Of a stretch of DNA of 12,553 nt, positions 1 through 7,118 are shown piece by piece (position 1 is the stretch's first letter; every line of letters begins with the position of its first letter). Origin of the DNA: Candidatus Latescibacterota bacterium (GTDB lineage: Bacteria > Latescibacterota > UBA2968 > UBA8231); contig DPVW01000393.1 in NCBI GenBank assembly GCA_003529325.1, positions 1 to 12,553 on the forward strand, read 5' to 3'. Made by a program: the position numbers and the translations under genes. Below the pieces are notes generated by a model. The model made no database searches. It was given only the letters and a program-made list of their open reading frames with translations, and had not been told where the DNA came from.

Positions 1-125
1 GCGAAGCCCTTCATGATGTGCCAGAGGATCGGTCGCCCGCCGACCTCGACCATCGGCTTCGGCCGGTATTCGGTTTCTTCGCGGAGGCGGGTGCCGAGTC
101 CACCCGCCAGGAGTACGGCTTTCAC
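1..125 (-). CDS. rfbF: Glucose-1-phosphate cytidylyltransferase, N-terminal part (runs off left edge)
   Basis: Only the first 41 codons are present, read leftward from a GTG at 125-123; the gene continues beyond position 1. The enzyme joins CTP and glucose-1-phosphate to give CDP-glucose, the first step toward CDP-3,6-dideoxyhexoses and branched CDP sugars, in the cytosol. The translation begins [18 protein letters not shown] and goes on to [10 protein letters not shown] and ILWHIMK. The GGxGTRL nucleotide-binding loop followed by EET and RPKPM is typical of RfbF rather than of the dTDP-glucose enzyme RmlA, which reads GGSGTRLxPxT. The start is supported by AGGAGG six bases upstream and by a TATAAT box farther upstream. 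It is transcribed away from the aminotransferase/ThDP pair, so both may share the intergenic control region. The remaining domains cannot be seen; a related sugar nucleotidyltransferase is the only serious alternative. Confidence 0.85.
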   Translation of the reverse strand, partial: MKAVLLAGGLGTRLREETEYRPKPMVEVGGRPILWHIMKGF

Positions 126-131
126 AGGGTC

Positions 132-137
132 CCTCCT
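132..137 (-). promoter_or_regulatory. Ribosome binding site of the rfbF fragment
   Basis: On the minus strand this reads AGGAGG, a perfect Shine-Dalgarno, six bases before the GTG at 125. It fixes the start of a reading frame that is otherwise cut by the window edge. Confidence 0.8.
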
Positions 138-152
138 CTTGGAACAGGCGGC

Positions 153-185
153 ATTATAAGGGTCGAGGGATGCAGTCGCGGTCAA
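153..185 (-). promoter_or_regulatory. Probable sigma-70-type promoter of rfbF
   Basis: On the minus strand, 158-153 reads TATAAT, a perfect -10 box about 30 bases before the GTG start, which would give a short leader of about 20 bases containing the Shine-Dalgarno. The best -35 candidate is TTGACC at 185-180, but the spacer is 21 bases, longer than the usual 16-19. The -10 element is convincing and the -35 is doubtful. Confidence 0.55.
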
Positions 186-281
186 TCATCAGAGGCTCCG
201 CTTGGTCGATGGTGCCAGCGAGCATTCTTGCGTCTCCCGGTCGGTGGTGGACGAGGGACGGTTGGGGCGAGAGGCACTCCC

Positions 282-300
282 GGTGTGCGCTGCGCACACC
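282..300. repeat. Perfect 19-base inverted repeat, possible operator
   Basis: GGTGTGCGC, a single T, then GCGCACACC: two perfect 9-base arms around T291. It lies between two divergent genes, about 125 bases upstream of the rfbF -10 box and about 300 bases before the aminotransferase start. There is no T run after it on either strand, and the one-base centre is poor for a hairpin loop, so a dimeric regulator site is more plausible than a terminator. No binding protein can be named. Confidence 0.45.
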
Positions 301-467
301 ACGCGACTTGCGTCATCTGTGCCGCCCCACCTCGGCTCCACTGGCCGCGGCATGCCATCTGGACCGACTTCGTTGCGTCGTCCTGCACGCGCCGTCTCAC
401 ACTCCGTCACGTTGCGCGAACCTGTCGAGTGAGTCTCGGCCACACTGCACAAGTTCAATTTGGCAGG

Positions 468-476
468 TGGTATCCT
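468..476 (+). promoter_or_regulatory. Possible extended -10 promoter for the aminotransferase/ThDP pair
   Basis: TGG followed by TATCCT at 471-476 fits the extended -10 pattern TGnTAnnnT. No good -35 is present at the expected distance. It would give a leader of about 115 bases before the ATG at 598. This is a weak prediction resting on a short motif. Confidence 0.3.
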
Positions 477-597
477 CTGCGGCTTACGGGATTCGGCGAA
501 TTGCCAGTGATGGTCGCACCTCTGAGGATGAGCGTCGGACCACGACCGCGGAGGGCTTGGCTAGGCGTATGACTGCAACTAGGTGGGCGGTCCAAGC

Positions 598-1782
598 ATG
601 ACTAAGTCGTGGGCAGACCGAATCCATGCGCAGCCGATGTTTGAAATCCTAGATAATGCCCGACGGATGGAATCTCTCGGAGTTGATGTCAAGCATCTGG
701 AGATTGGCGATACCGAAGGCTTCGATAACAGAGTTCTTCGAGAACACGTGGTCGCTAGAGCCAGGTCGGAACGATTTGGATACTCACCCAGCGGGGGTGA
801 ACCACGCCTACGTGAAATTGTGGCAGACATACTTGCGCGAGAACTGGGTCGCGGCGTCGATAGAGATGAAATTGCGATTGCGCCTGCGAATTTTCTCATC
901 CTTCAGGCGATGGCTGCCGTAACTCATACCCAATCTCAGATTCTTATTCCTGACCCAGGATTTCCCACTTATCGGCTTGCAACAGACTTCTTGGGTCTAG
1001 ACGCGAAATCCTACGACACGGTACACATGCATCTGTCATTGGACCGAGATAGCCATAGAGAGTGGACCGAGGACGACTGTCCGTCCATGGTGGTGATAAA
1101 CAATCCGAATAATCCGCTGGGACACGGCGCGCCTTGGATGCACTATCAGGGGTTGGTCGAGGCAGCGCGACGGACCAGGTCATGGTTGCTCTTCGATGAA
1201 ACCTACGCCAACCTGTGTTACGACCAATCTATGGGAGATGCGCCAGGGGTGGATGAGGATCGCTGTATCCGAATCTATTCAGTGTCAAAGGAGCATGCAG
1301 CCCCTGGACTACGGATGGGGTATGCCTTGGCCCCAATGGATGTTATTGATACCATCAACCGGTTCACATCGTTAACGGTGTCCTGCCTGCCGTCGTTTCT
1401 ACAACTAGCGGTGGCAGATTATCTGGAGTCGGATCAGTCGAAAGCATTCGTGATCGAACTTCGGGAGAACATGATCGACAGATTTCGATATTTGGAAGAA
1501 TGCTTTGATGCGAATGGATTGAGTTCTTCACTGATTATTCGACCCAATGCAGGATTCTATGCGATGATCCGAACTCCTGGAGAAGTGACGGCGGCAGAGA
1601 CGATGCTGGTGGCCGACGGCATTGCGACATGTCCAGGTGCAGGCTTCGGCTTGAATAGCACTGAGTCCGTCCGAATCAGCCTTGCGGGTAGGCTGGACGC
1701 GGTACGAGAGGGCATTGATCGATTGGCCGACGTACTGGCCAGACAGCCCTATTCGAACTTTCGAGAGGAGTCCAGGAGCTGA
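598..1782 (+). CDS. Class I/II PLP-dependent aminotransferase (aspartate aminotransferase fold)
   Basis: A 394-residue fold-type I aminotransferase that should exchange an amino group between an amino acid and a 2-oxo acid in the cytosol. All landmarks are present (numbered from ATG 598): GYSPSGG near 61-67, PDPGFPTY at 118-125, NNPNNPLG at 168-175, DETYAN at 200-205 with the PLP-pyridine Asp200 and Tyr203, SVSK with the Schiff-base Lys231, PGLRMG with Arg239, and SVRISLAG with Arg359, the equivalent of the arginine that holds the substrate alpha-carboxylate. The last residue argues for an amino-acid substrate rather than a keto-sugar. An in-frame GTG at 583 would add five residues but lacks a ribosome site; ATG 598 has a GGTGGG stretch some ten bases upstream and is preferred. 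The next gene begins 2 bases after its stop and probably shares its transcript. GC is about 50 % in its first 60 bases, low for this window. The exact substrate is unknown. Confidence 0.85.
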   Translation: MTKSWADRIHAQPMFEILDNARRMESLGVDVKHLEIGDTEGFDNRVLREHVVARARSERFGYSPSGGEPRLREIVADILARELGRGVDRDEIAIAPANFLILQAMAAVTHTQSQILIPDPGFPTYRLATDFLGLDAKSYDTVHMHLSLDRDSHREWTEDDCPSMVVINNPNNPLGHGAPWMHYQGLVEAARRTRSWLLFDETYANLCYDQSMGDAPGVDEDRCIRIYSVSKEHAAPGLRMGYALAPMDVIDTINRFTSLTVSCLPSFLQLAVADYLESDQSKAFVIELRENMIDRFRYLEECFDANGLSSSLIIRPNAGFYAMIRTPGEVTAAETMLVADGIATCPGAGFGLNSTESVRISLAGRLDAVREGIDRLADVLARQPYSNFREESRS

Positions 1783-1784
1783 GC

Positions 1785-3581
1785 GTGACGAATCACAAGG
1801 AATTGACAGGCGCAGAGCTCGTTGCGGCCTTTGTCGAAAAATTCTGCTTTCCAAAGGTGTTCCTGGTGACGGGCGGGGCATGCGCCTTTCTCGTTGACGC
1901 ATTGGGAAGCAACGACGCCACCGATTACGTGTGCGTTCAACATGAACAAGCGGCGGCGATGGCAGTGGACGGTGTCTGGCGTTCGACGGGTTCGGTGGGG
2001 GTGACGTTCGCAACGAGCGGCCCGGGCGCTACCAATCTGCTGACGGGAATCGCCTGCTCCTGGTTCGATTCGATCCCCGCGATTCACATTACCGGACAAG
2101 TGAACCAGAGGGAGAGTGCGCGGACGTTGGGTGTGGCGGTGCGTCAGGCAGGGTTCCAGGAGACGGACATCGTCTCTATCGCCGCACCCCTGACCAAGTG
2201 GGCGATACAGGTTACGTCGGTTGCCGAACTCGCGGAGACGCTTCCGCATGCGCTGAGCATTGCCCAGAGTGGTCGAATGGGACCGGTCCTGATCGACATT
2301 CCGATGGATGTTCAACAGGATGTGTGTACGCCGGAGGATCTCGAGACTGCATTCACGCTTCAGGAGACGTGCGATGAGGCTGAGCCTGGGTGTACCTCTG
2401 CAGAAGATCTTCAAGACGCTATGGCTGGGTTCGTGAACGAAGCAGAGAGGCCGCTGTTCATCCTCGGTGCTGGACTCGGACTGTCGGGGACAGCACGAGT
2501 CGTTCAGGAATTCTGTGAAGCAAGTGGCATCCCCTATCTCTCGAGTTGGGGAGGGATGCCGTTTCTCGACCGTTCGCGTGAACACTACTTCGGGTCCTTG
2601 GGTGTCTATGGCGACCGGATCGGGAATCTCGCAGTCCAGAGCGCGGATCGCCTCGTTGGACTGGGAACAAGACTGGACAATCGGCAGAGAACTGGTAATC
2701 CTTCTGGATTTGCTCCCTTCGCACGTATCCTGGTGGTCGATATCGACGGTGAAGAGCTCGGAAAGTTCGCGCACTGCCCGGAGTACACCACAATGAGATT
2801 TGACTTGGCCGAGGTAGCGCAAGCGCTACCGTCTGCATCTGGTTGTCAGAAGAGAACTGAATGGGTAGCTGAACTGGTTAATGCAAGAGTGCAGTTGGCT
2901 TCGGTCGAGGAGTCCGCAGCCGATTCTGCCGGCATGAGCCCATACCGGGCAGTTCCGATCATTCAGAGCCGCCTACGGAGCGATGCCATCGTGGTAGCGG
3001 ACTGTGGTGCAAATCTGTGCTGGGTGTATCAGAGTTGGGGTCCCGGTGACCAGCAGATCTTTACGGCTGGAGGAAACTCGCCGATGGGATACTCGTTGCC
3101 TGCAGCAATCGGTGCACAGATTGCCCAGCCGGACCGGCAGGTTGTCTGTTTCATCGGAGACGGTGGTTTACAGATGAATATCCAAGAACTCCAGACGATC
3201 GTACATTATCAACTCCCAATCAATATCGTGATATTGAATAACAATGGATATGGAATCATCAAGCAGTTTCAAGACGCCTACTTTGAAGGTCGCTACCACG
3301 CAACTGGACGTGGATACTCGCAGCCAGACTTCGAGAAAATCGCGGGAGCATATGGTATTGAATATACGAAGATCAGCACGATCACGGAATTGGATAATCT
3401 TGAAATAAAAGACGGACCTGGCCTCATCGACATATGGCTACCAGAGGATTCGTCGATCATTCCAAAAGCCGAAATGGACAGATTTCTACATGACCAATTC
3501 CCCTATGGGGATTCGGCGCCCCTACAGCCTATTGGATTTGAGTACCCGGAGAGGCCTAGCCAACTCGGCACAAGTGTGTAG
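1785..3581 (+). CDS. ThDP-dependent enzyme of the acetolactate synthase superfamily, possibly YerE-like
   Basis: This 598-residue protein has the full three-domain layout of thiamine-diphosphate decarboxylase/ligases. The N-terminal PYR domain (about 5-180) carries the cofactor-activating Glu54 in VQHEQAA, plus ATSGPGATNLLTG at 76-88 and GFQETDIV at 123-130. The middle domain (about 205-350) has ILGAGLG near 226-232. The PP domain (about 385-560) has the metal/diphosphate motif GDGG at 458-461 and NN at 485-486. Such enzymes decarboxylate a 2-oxo acid and add the remaining unit to an acceptor. Its neighbour rfbF belongs to CDP-sugar synthesis, where YerE adds an acetyl unit from pyruvate to a CDP-4-keto-dideoxyhexose; this role is inferred from context. 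Housekeeping acetolactate synthase is less likely, as no small subunit or ilv gene is near. GTG 1785 has AGGAG six bases upstream, within the end of the aminotransferase gene. The 3' part is AT-rich (41 % GC over 3181-3300). Family is certain, reaction is not. Confidence 0.82.
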   Translation: MTNHKELTGAELVAAFVEKFCFPKVFLVTGGACAFLVDALGSNDATDYVCVQHEQAAAMAVDGVWRSTGSVGVTFATSGPGATNLLTGIACSWFDSIPAIHITGQVNQRESARTLGVAVRQAGFQETDIVSIAAPLTKWAIQVTSVAELAETLPHALSIAQSGRMGPVLIDIPMDVQQDVCTPEDLETAFTLQETCDEAEPGCTSAEDLQDAMAGFVNEAERPLFILGAGLGLSGTARVVQEFCEASGIPYLSSWGGMPFLDRSREHYFGSLGVYGDRIGNLAVQSADRLVGLGTRLDNRQRTGNPSGFAPFARILVVDIDGEELGKFAHCPEYTTMRFDLAEVAQALPSASGCQKRTEWVAELVNARVQLASVEESAADSAGMSPYRAVPIIQSRLRSDAIVVADCGANLCWVYQSWGPGDQQIFTAGGNSPMGYSLPAAIGAQIAQPDRQVVCFIGDGGLQMNIQELQTIVHYQLPINIVILNNNGYGIIKQFQDAYFEGRYHATGRGYSQPDFEKIAGAYGIEYTKISTITELDNLEIKDGPGLIDIWLPEDSSIIPKAEMDRFLHDQFPYGDSAPLQPIGFEYPERPSQLGTSV

Positions 3582-3780
3582 GCAGAGGGTTGGTGAGGTC
3601 GGGGTCGATGCCCCAATCGATTCCCAGCGGGTAGCCCCGGAACCCGACAAGAGCCTTGCATGATTCTCCGAGCTTGCGTGTAGGCGTGGGGTAAGGGGCG
3701 ACTGAGGGGTCCCCGATCAGACACGAGTCCCCGCTGAAATCGGTGACTCCAACACCGCCGATCCAGGATGGCAATGTGGC

Positions 3781-3969
3781 ATCACCCGCCAACTCGTCGC
3801 CGACGCTACCGACATGTCGATCCGTGCGGTGGTGTGGCGCCGTGGTGCCAGGGTCGGCGTTTCCGACCGATCGAAGTCCTACCGGAACGTCATCGAGGTC
3901 CCACCCCGGGCTGCCCACGGATTCGTCATGGCCGACGACTTCGCCACCCGAGGATTGCCCTTAACATGA
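3781..3969 (+). pseudogene. Possible decayed fragment of an RmlC-type sugar 3,5-epimerase
   Basis: One plus-strand frame, ending at TGA 3967-3969, contains RVGVS, then after ten residues IEVPPRAAHGFVMADDFA. This resembles the RmlC (dTDP-4-keto-rhamnose 3,5-epimerase) core where VGVxLS is followed by IPPGFAHGFxxLSD. Third codon positions in this stretch are mostly G or C, as in coding DNA. No start codon, ribosome site or N-terminal half is visible, and the frame is closed by a stop upstream (3703-3705), so if real it is a relic. RmlC-like epimerases commonly accompany rfbF and ThDP genes, which makes the idea reasonable, but the match is short and judged by eye. Confidence 0.3.
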
Positions 3970-4067
3970 CCGCCATACGTGGCACCAACAGACAATCACC
4001 GCACCGAAACGTGCAGGACCCTCCTTGACAGTTCGCTTGAGCGGAACCGACAGGAGTCGCGGATCGC

Positions 4068-4073
4068 TAGCAT
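4068..4073 (+). promoter_or_regulatory. Possible -10 box for a leaderless ugd operon transcript
   Basis: TAGCAT fits the TAnnnT form of actinobacterial -10 boxes and ends 7 bases before the ATG at 4081, so transcription could begin at or next to the A of the start codon. The absence of a properly spaced Shine-Dalgarno before this ATG fits a leaderless message. No consensus -35 stands 16-19 bases upstream, and the TTGACA at 4025-4030 is too far away. Confidence 0.3.
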
Positions 4074-4080
4074 CGGCGGA

Positions 4081-5361
4081 ATGACGGCGTTGGCGGTGAT
4101 CGGTACGGGTTATGTGGGGCTGACGACTGGCGCCTGTTTCGCCCACCTCGGCCACGAAGTCTTCTGTGCGGACATCGATGAGGAGAAGGTGGCTCGTCTC
4201 AAGCGCGGAGACGTACCCATCGTCGAGGACCGGATCGAGTTGCTTGTCGAAGAGGGCCTTCGCAACGGCCGACTCCGCTTCACGACCTCGCCTGCTGAGG
4301 CCGTTCGAGAATGCGAGGTGGCCTTCCTGTGCGTGCCGACGCCTTCCGCAGCGGACGGGTCGGTCGATCTCTCCCATATCGAGTCAGCGGTGTCTATGAT
4401 CGCAGCGGATCTTCCGTCGGGATCGATCGTCGCCACGAAGTCCACGGTGCCGGTGGGGTCGGCTCGGGTCGTCGAACGTGTTCTCAACCGACATGACGTC
4501 TCCGTGGTGTCGAACCCGGAATTCCTCAGGGAGGGCTCAGCCGTCGTCGACTTCCTCAAGCCGGACCGCGTGGTGATCGGCGCCGACGACAAGGAGGCTG
4601 CGATCCGGGTCGCTGCCCTGTACCTCGATATGCCCTCACCGGTGATCATCACGGATCCTGCCACGGCCGAGACTGTGAAGTATGCGGCCAACGCATTTCT
4701 CGCCACAAAGTTGTCGTTCGTCAATGCCATTGCAGCGGTGTGCGAGGCGGTTGGTGCCGACGTGGACGATGTGATGCTCGGTCTGGGCTACGACCGTCGT
4801 ATCGGCGAGGGTTTCCTTCGTCCGGGCCCCGGCTGGGGCGGATCCTGCTTCCCGAAGGACACGCGTGCACTGCTTCGAATCTCGGAGGGTGCGGGCTATC
4901 CGTTCCGCCTCCTCGAGGGTGTGCTCGAGGTCAACCATCAACAGCTCGAGCGGGTGGTGGACAAGGTCGAGCGGGCAGCATGCGGATCTCTCGATGGCGT
5001 CGTAGTGGCGATCTGGGGACTCACGTTCAAGGCGAACACCGACGATCTCCGGGAGTCACCCTCGTTGGCGGTGATCGAACGGCTGCTCGAGCGTGGTGCG
5101 GTCGTCCGGGCCTGGGATCCCACTGTCGATGCGCCTCGGCCTCCGATCCCCGAGTCCGTGGAGATCTGCGCCGATCCATACTCGGCGTGTGCAGGAGCCG
5201 CTGTGCTGGCGGTGTTGACCGAGTGGGATGAACTCCGGTGGTTGGACGCCAACAAGGTCGCAGAACTCATGTCTCAACAGGCCGTCGTTGACGCACGCAA
5301 CATTCTCGACCGGAGCGAGTGGTTGCGGGTCGGGTTCGACCACCAGGGGATCGGTCGATAG
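4081..5361 (+). CDS. ugd: UDP-glucose 6-dehydrogenase
   Basis: It oxidises UDP-glucose twice with NAD to UDP-glucuronate in the cytosol. The 426-residue protein, a normal length, opens with the Rossmann motif VIGTGYVG (6-13) and has the acidic residue run ADIDEEK (30-36), CVPTP at 84-88, SNPEFLREG at 144-152, Lys200 and Asn204 in TVKYAANAF, the catalytic Cys256 in GWGGSCFPKD, and GLTFKANTDDLRESP at 313-327. The N-terminus is of the UDP-glucose type rather than the UDP-GlcNAc (WbpA/WecC) type. The open frame extends up to a GTG at 3979, but those 34 extra codons show no homology, and family members start just before the glycine motif, so ATG 4081 is chosen; it lacks a good ribosome site. It is first in a tightly packed operon and the next gene starts 3 bases after its stop, encoding the enzyme that uses its product. 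UDP-GlcNAc as an alternative substrate cannot be excluded. Confidence 0.93.
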   Translation: MTALAVIGTGYVGLTTGACFAHLGHEVFCADIDEEKVARLKRGDVPIVEDRIELLVEEGLRNGRLRFTTSPAEAVRECEVAFLCVPTPSAADGSVDLSHIESAVSMIAADLPSGSIVATKSTVPVGSARVVERVLNRHDVSVVSNPEFLREGSAVVDFLKPDRVVIGADDKEAAIRVAALYLDMPSPVIITDPATAETVKYAANAFLATKLSFVNAIAAVCEAVGADVDDVMLGLGYDRRIGEGFLRPGPGWGGSCFPKDTRALLRISEGAGYPFRLLEGVLEVNHQQLERVVDKVERAACGSLDGVVVAIWGLTFKANTDDLRESPSLAVIERLLERGAVVRAWDPTVDAPRPPIPESVEICADPYSACAGAAVLAVLTEWDELRWLDANKVAELMSQQAVVDARNILDRSEWLRVGFDHQGIGR

Positions 5362-5364
5362 CCG

Positions 5365-6360
5365 GTGCGGGTGCTTGTGGCCGGCGGCGCCGGCTTCATC
5401 GGATCGCACCTTTGTGACGCACTCGTGGCGCGTGGCGACGAAGTGATCGCAGTCGACAATCTGCTCACCGGCCGACTCCAAAATGTCGCTCACCTCAACG
5501 GACACGAACGGTTCTCACTTATCGAACACGACATCACCATCCCGATAGTCGGAGCGGATTGGCTGGATGGTCCGGTTGACGCTGTCCTCGATCTCGCCAG
5601 TCCCGCCTCTCCCGATGACTTCGCCACGCTGCCACTCGAAATCCTCGCGGTCGGAAGCACCGGGACCCGCAACCTGCTCGACCTGGCGTATGAGCAAGGA
5701 TCCCGGTTCCTGCTCGCATCTACCAGTGAGGTTTATGGTGATCCGCTCGTGCACCCGCAGTCGGAGGACTACTTGGGTAATGTCGACCCCATTGGGCCGC
5801 GGAGTTGTTACGACGAGGCCAAACGGTTCTCGGAGGCACTGACGATGGCGTACCACCGCGTCCACGTCGTTGACACCAGAATTGTCCGTATTTTCAATAC
5901 CTACGGGGAGCGGATGCGCCCCAACGACGGAAGGGTCGTGTCGAACTTCGTTATCCAAGCGCTTGAGGGGAGACCAATCACGCTGTATGGCGACGGCAGC
6001 CGAACGCGTAGTTTCTGTTACGTCGCCGACGAGGTGGCAGGGCTCATGGCCGTTCTCGACGGCGACCTCACGAGTCCGGTCAACGTCGGGAATCCCGAGG
6101 AAGTGCGGATCCGGGAACTGGCCGACCTCGTTGTGGAGCTCACGGATTCGGTCAGCGAGATCATCGAGGTCTCCCTGCCGCCCGAGCGCTTGGGCGACCC
6201 TGTCCGTCGATGTCCCGATATCAGGCTTGCACAGACCGCGCTCGGTTGGGCACCGACTACCACTCTCCGGGAGGGGCTCGTGTCCACTATCCGATGGTTC
6301 GCCGACCAGGCGCCAGCGTCGCAGGTCGGGTCCGGAACGGCAACCGAGGTTGTTTCATGA
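5365..6360 (+). CDS. uxs: UDP-glucuronate decarboxylase (UDP-xylose synthase type), extended SDR
   Basis: It should convert UDP-glucuronate to UDP-xylose through a bound 4-keto intermediate with NAD. The 331-residue protein begins [16 protein letters not shown] (Rossmann GGxGFIG) and carries the signature features of this subfamily: LASPASP at 78-83, STSEVYGDP at 119-127, the HPQ triplet at 130-132, [13 protein letters not shown] at 142-154 with Tyr149 and Lys153 as the SDR catalytic pair, [10 protein letters not shown] at 175-184, DGRVVSNF at 188-195 and [10 protein letters not shown] at 208-217. These set it apart from UDP-glucose 4-epimerases and dTDP-glucose dehydratases. The start is GTG 5365, 3 bases after ugd; AGGGGA lies 14 bases upstream, a little far. 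Its pairing with ugd gives the complete UDP-glucose to UDP-xylose route. Its stop overlaps the next start in ATGA. A UDP-4-keto-pentose-forming variant cannot be ruled out. Confidence 0.88.
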   Translation: MRVLVAGGAGFIGSHLCDALVARGDEVIAVDNLLTGRLQNVAHLNGHERFSLIEHDITIPIVGADWLDGPVDAVLDLASPASPDDFATLPLEILAVGSTGTRNLLDLAYEQGSRFLLASTSEVYGDPLVHPQSEDYLGNVDPIGPRSCYDEAKRFSEALTMAYHRVHVVDTRIVRIFNTYGERMRPNDGRVVSNFVIQALEGRPITLYGDGSRTRSFCYVADEVAGLMAVLDGDLTSPVNVGNPEEVRIRELADLVVELTDSVSEIIEVSLPPERLGDPVRRCPDIRLAQTALGWAPTTTLREGLVSTIRWFADQAPASQVGSGTATEVVS

Positions 6361-7118
6361 CCGCCCGCCCCCGGGTGATAGCCATTGTCCCCGTCCTCGA
6401 CGAGGAGGCGAAGATAGGAAACGTGGTCCGTCGCATTCCTCGGGATGTCGTTGAACGGGTCCTGGTTGTCGACGACGGGTCACGGGACCGATCGCGTGAA
6501 GTGGCTGAGGCCGAGGGGGCGGAGGTGCTCGCCCTCGGGCAGACCAAGGGCGTCGGCGCTGCGATCCGGCACGGATACGAGACGGCAGTACGGGACGGTT
6601 TCGACGTAGCGGTGGTGCTTGCTGGTAACGACAAGGACTTCCCCGAGGAGATCCCGCTATTGCTCGAGCCCATTGCGAAGGGTAAGGCCGTGCTGGTTCA
6701 GGGTTCGAGGTACCTGGCCGGCCGGGCGGAATACGGTCAGATGCCTCTCTACCGGCGAGTCGCCACGCGACTACACCCTCTGCTCATGTCGGTTGTTGCC
6801 GGCCGTCGGTTCACTGACTCGACGAACGGCTTCCGGGCCGTGACGACTGGGCTGCTTCGGGACCATCGACTAGGACTTGACTCGTCGGAACTCGACGAGT
6901 ACGGCCTCGAGCCGCACCTGCTCTTTATGACGACGAGACTCGGGTACCCGGTCGTTGAGGTGCCGGTTCAGAAAGTCTACCCTCCCAGGCACCTCGGACA
7001 GACCAAGATGAAGCCGGTCACCGGCTGGTGGTCAATCCTTCGGCCGCTCGTCAGCGCACTGGTCTGGCGGCCATGGAGGGCAGCAGTAAGGATGAGCGGA
7101 GAGGTTGAACCAGCATGA
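6357..7118 (+). CDS. Family 2 glycosyltransferase, polyprenyl-phosphate sugar synthase-like (no membrane segment)
   Basis: A 253-residue GT-A fold transferase. It starts [15 protein letters not shown] near 7-21, has VVDDGSRD at 37-44 for the nucleotide, and TDSTNGFRA in its second half followed by a Tyr/Glu-rich acceptor region, the layout of dolichyl-phosphate-mannose synthase relatives. Where the family's metal-binding DxD usually stands, it reads [11 protein letters not shown] (about 88-98), with AGN in place of DGD. No hydrophobic membrane anchor follows, so it should be cytosolic or peripheral. ATG 6357 overlaps the preceding stop in ATGA and has GAGG seven bases upstream; the frame is open farther up, but that part is out-of-frame reading of the previous gene. 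Likely roles are loading a sugar onto polyprenyl phosphate or adding a residue to the growing chain; the donor may be one of the sugars made by this operon. Confidence 0.78.
   Translation: MTARPRVIAIVPVLDEEAKIGNVVRRIPRDVVERVLVVDDGSRDRSREVAEAEGAEVLALGQTKGVGAAIRHGYETAVRDGFDVAVVLAGNDKDFPEEIPLLLEPIAKGKAVLVQGSRYLAGRAEYGQMPLYRRVATRLHPLLMSVVAGRRFTDSTNGFRAVTTGLLRDHRLGLDSSELDEYGLEPHLLFMTTRLGYPVVEVPVQKVYPPRHLGQTKMKPVTGWWSILRPLVSALVWRPWRAAVRMSGEVEPA

Larger units (their letters stand above)
126..597. other. Divergent intergenic control region
   Basis: These roughly 470 bases separate the leftward rfbF from the rightward aminotransferase gene. Open frames here (for example 18-572 on the plus strand) show no recognisable protein and are rich in Cys, Arg and Pro, as expected of out-of-frame GC-rich DNA. 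The stretch holds the rfbF promoter and ribosome site, a perfect 19-base palindrome near 290 and a possible extended -10 box near 471. I see no RNA gene or intrinsic terminator. Confidence 0.6.
3582..4080. other. Gene-poor gap between two transcription units
   Basis: These 499 bases separate the aminotransferase/ThDP pair from the six-gene operon. No intact gene is convincing on either strand: a minus-strand frame at 3918-3556 is open for 120 codons but has no recognisable motif. A fragment resembling a sugar epimerase lies at 3781-3969. GTCGGG at 3598-3603 could pair with CCCGAC at 3643-3648, but with no T run it is not a convincing terminator. A TTGACA at 4025-4030 is followed by an imperfect inverted repeat at 4031-4047 (GTTCGCT, AGCGGAAC), possibly regulatory. 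Confidence 0.5.

Noticed and set aside
282..300. The palindrome as an intrinsic terminator
   Set aside because: No T run follows on either strand and the centre is a single base; no gene ends nearby.
18..572. A 184-codon open frame on the plus strand
   Set aside because: It starts antisense to the rfbF fragment and runs through the control region with an Arg/Cys/Pro-rich, motif-free product; no ribosome site or family resemblance.
1749..2822. A 357-codon open frame on the minus strand
   Set aside because: It lies antisense within the intact ThDP gene, is rich in Arg, Ser and His without any motif, and has no ribosome site; it is a compositional shadow.
1785..3581. ThDP gene as phosphonopyruvate decarboxylase in a phosphonate pathway with the aminotransferase
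   Set aside because: That enzyme is much shorter (about 380 residues) and would be expected beside a PEP mutase, which is absent here; this protein has the full acetolactate-synthase-type three-domain length.
3556..3918. A 120-codon minus-strand open frame in the gap
   Set aside because: No recognised motif or clear ribosome site, and it overlaps the end of the ThDP gene; it remains possible but is not supported.
3979..4080. N-terminal extension of UDP-glucose dehydrogenase from GTG 3979
   Set aside because: The 34 added residues show no hydrophobic or conserved pattern and family members begin directly before the VIGTGYVG motif, so ATG 4081 is kept.
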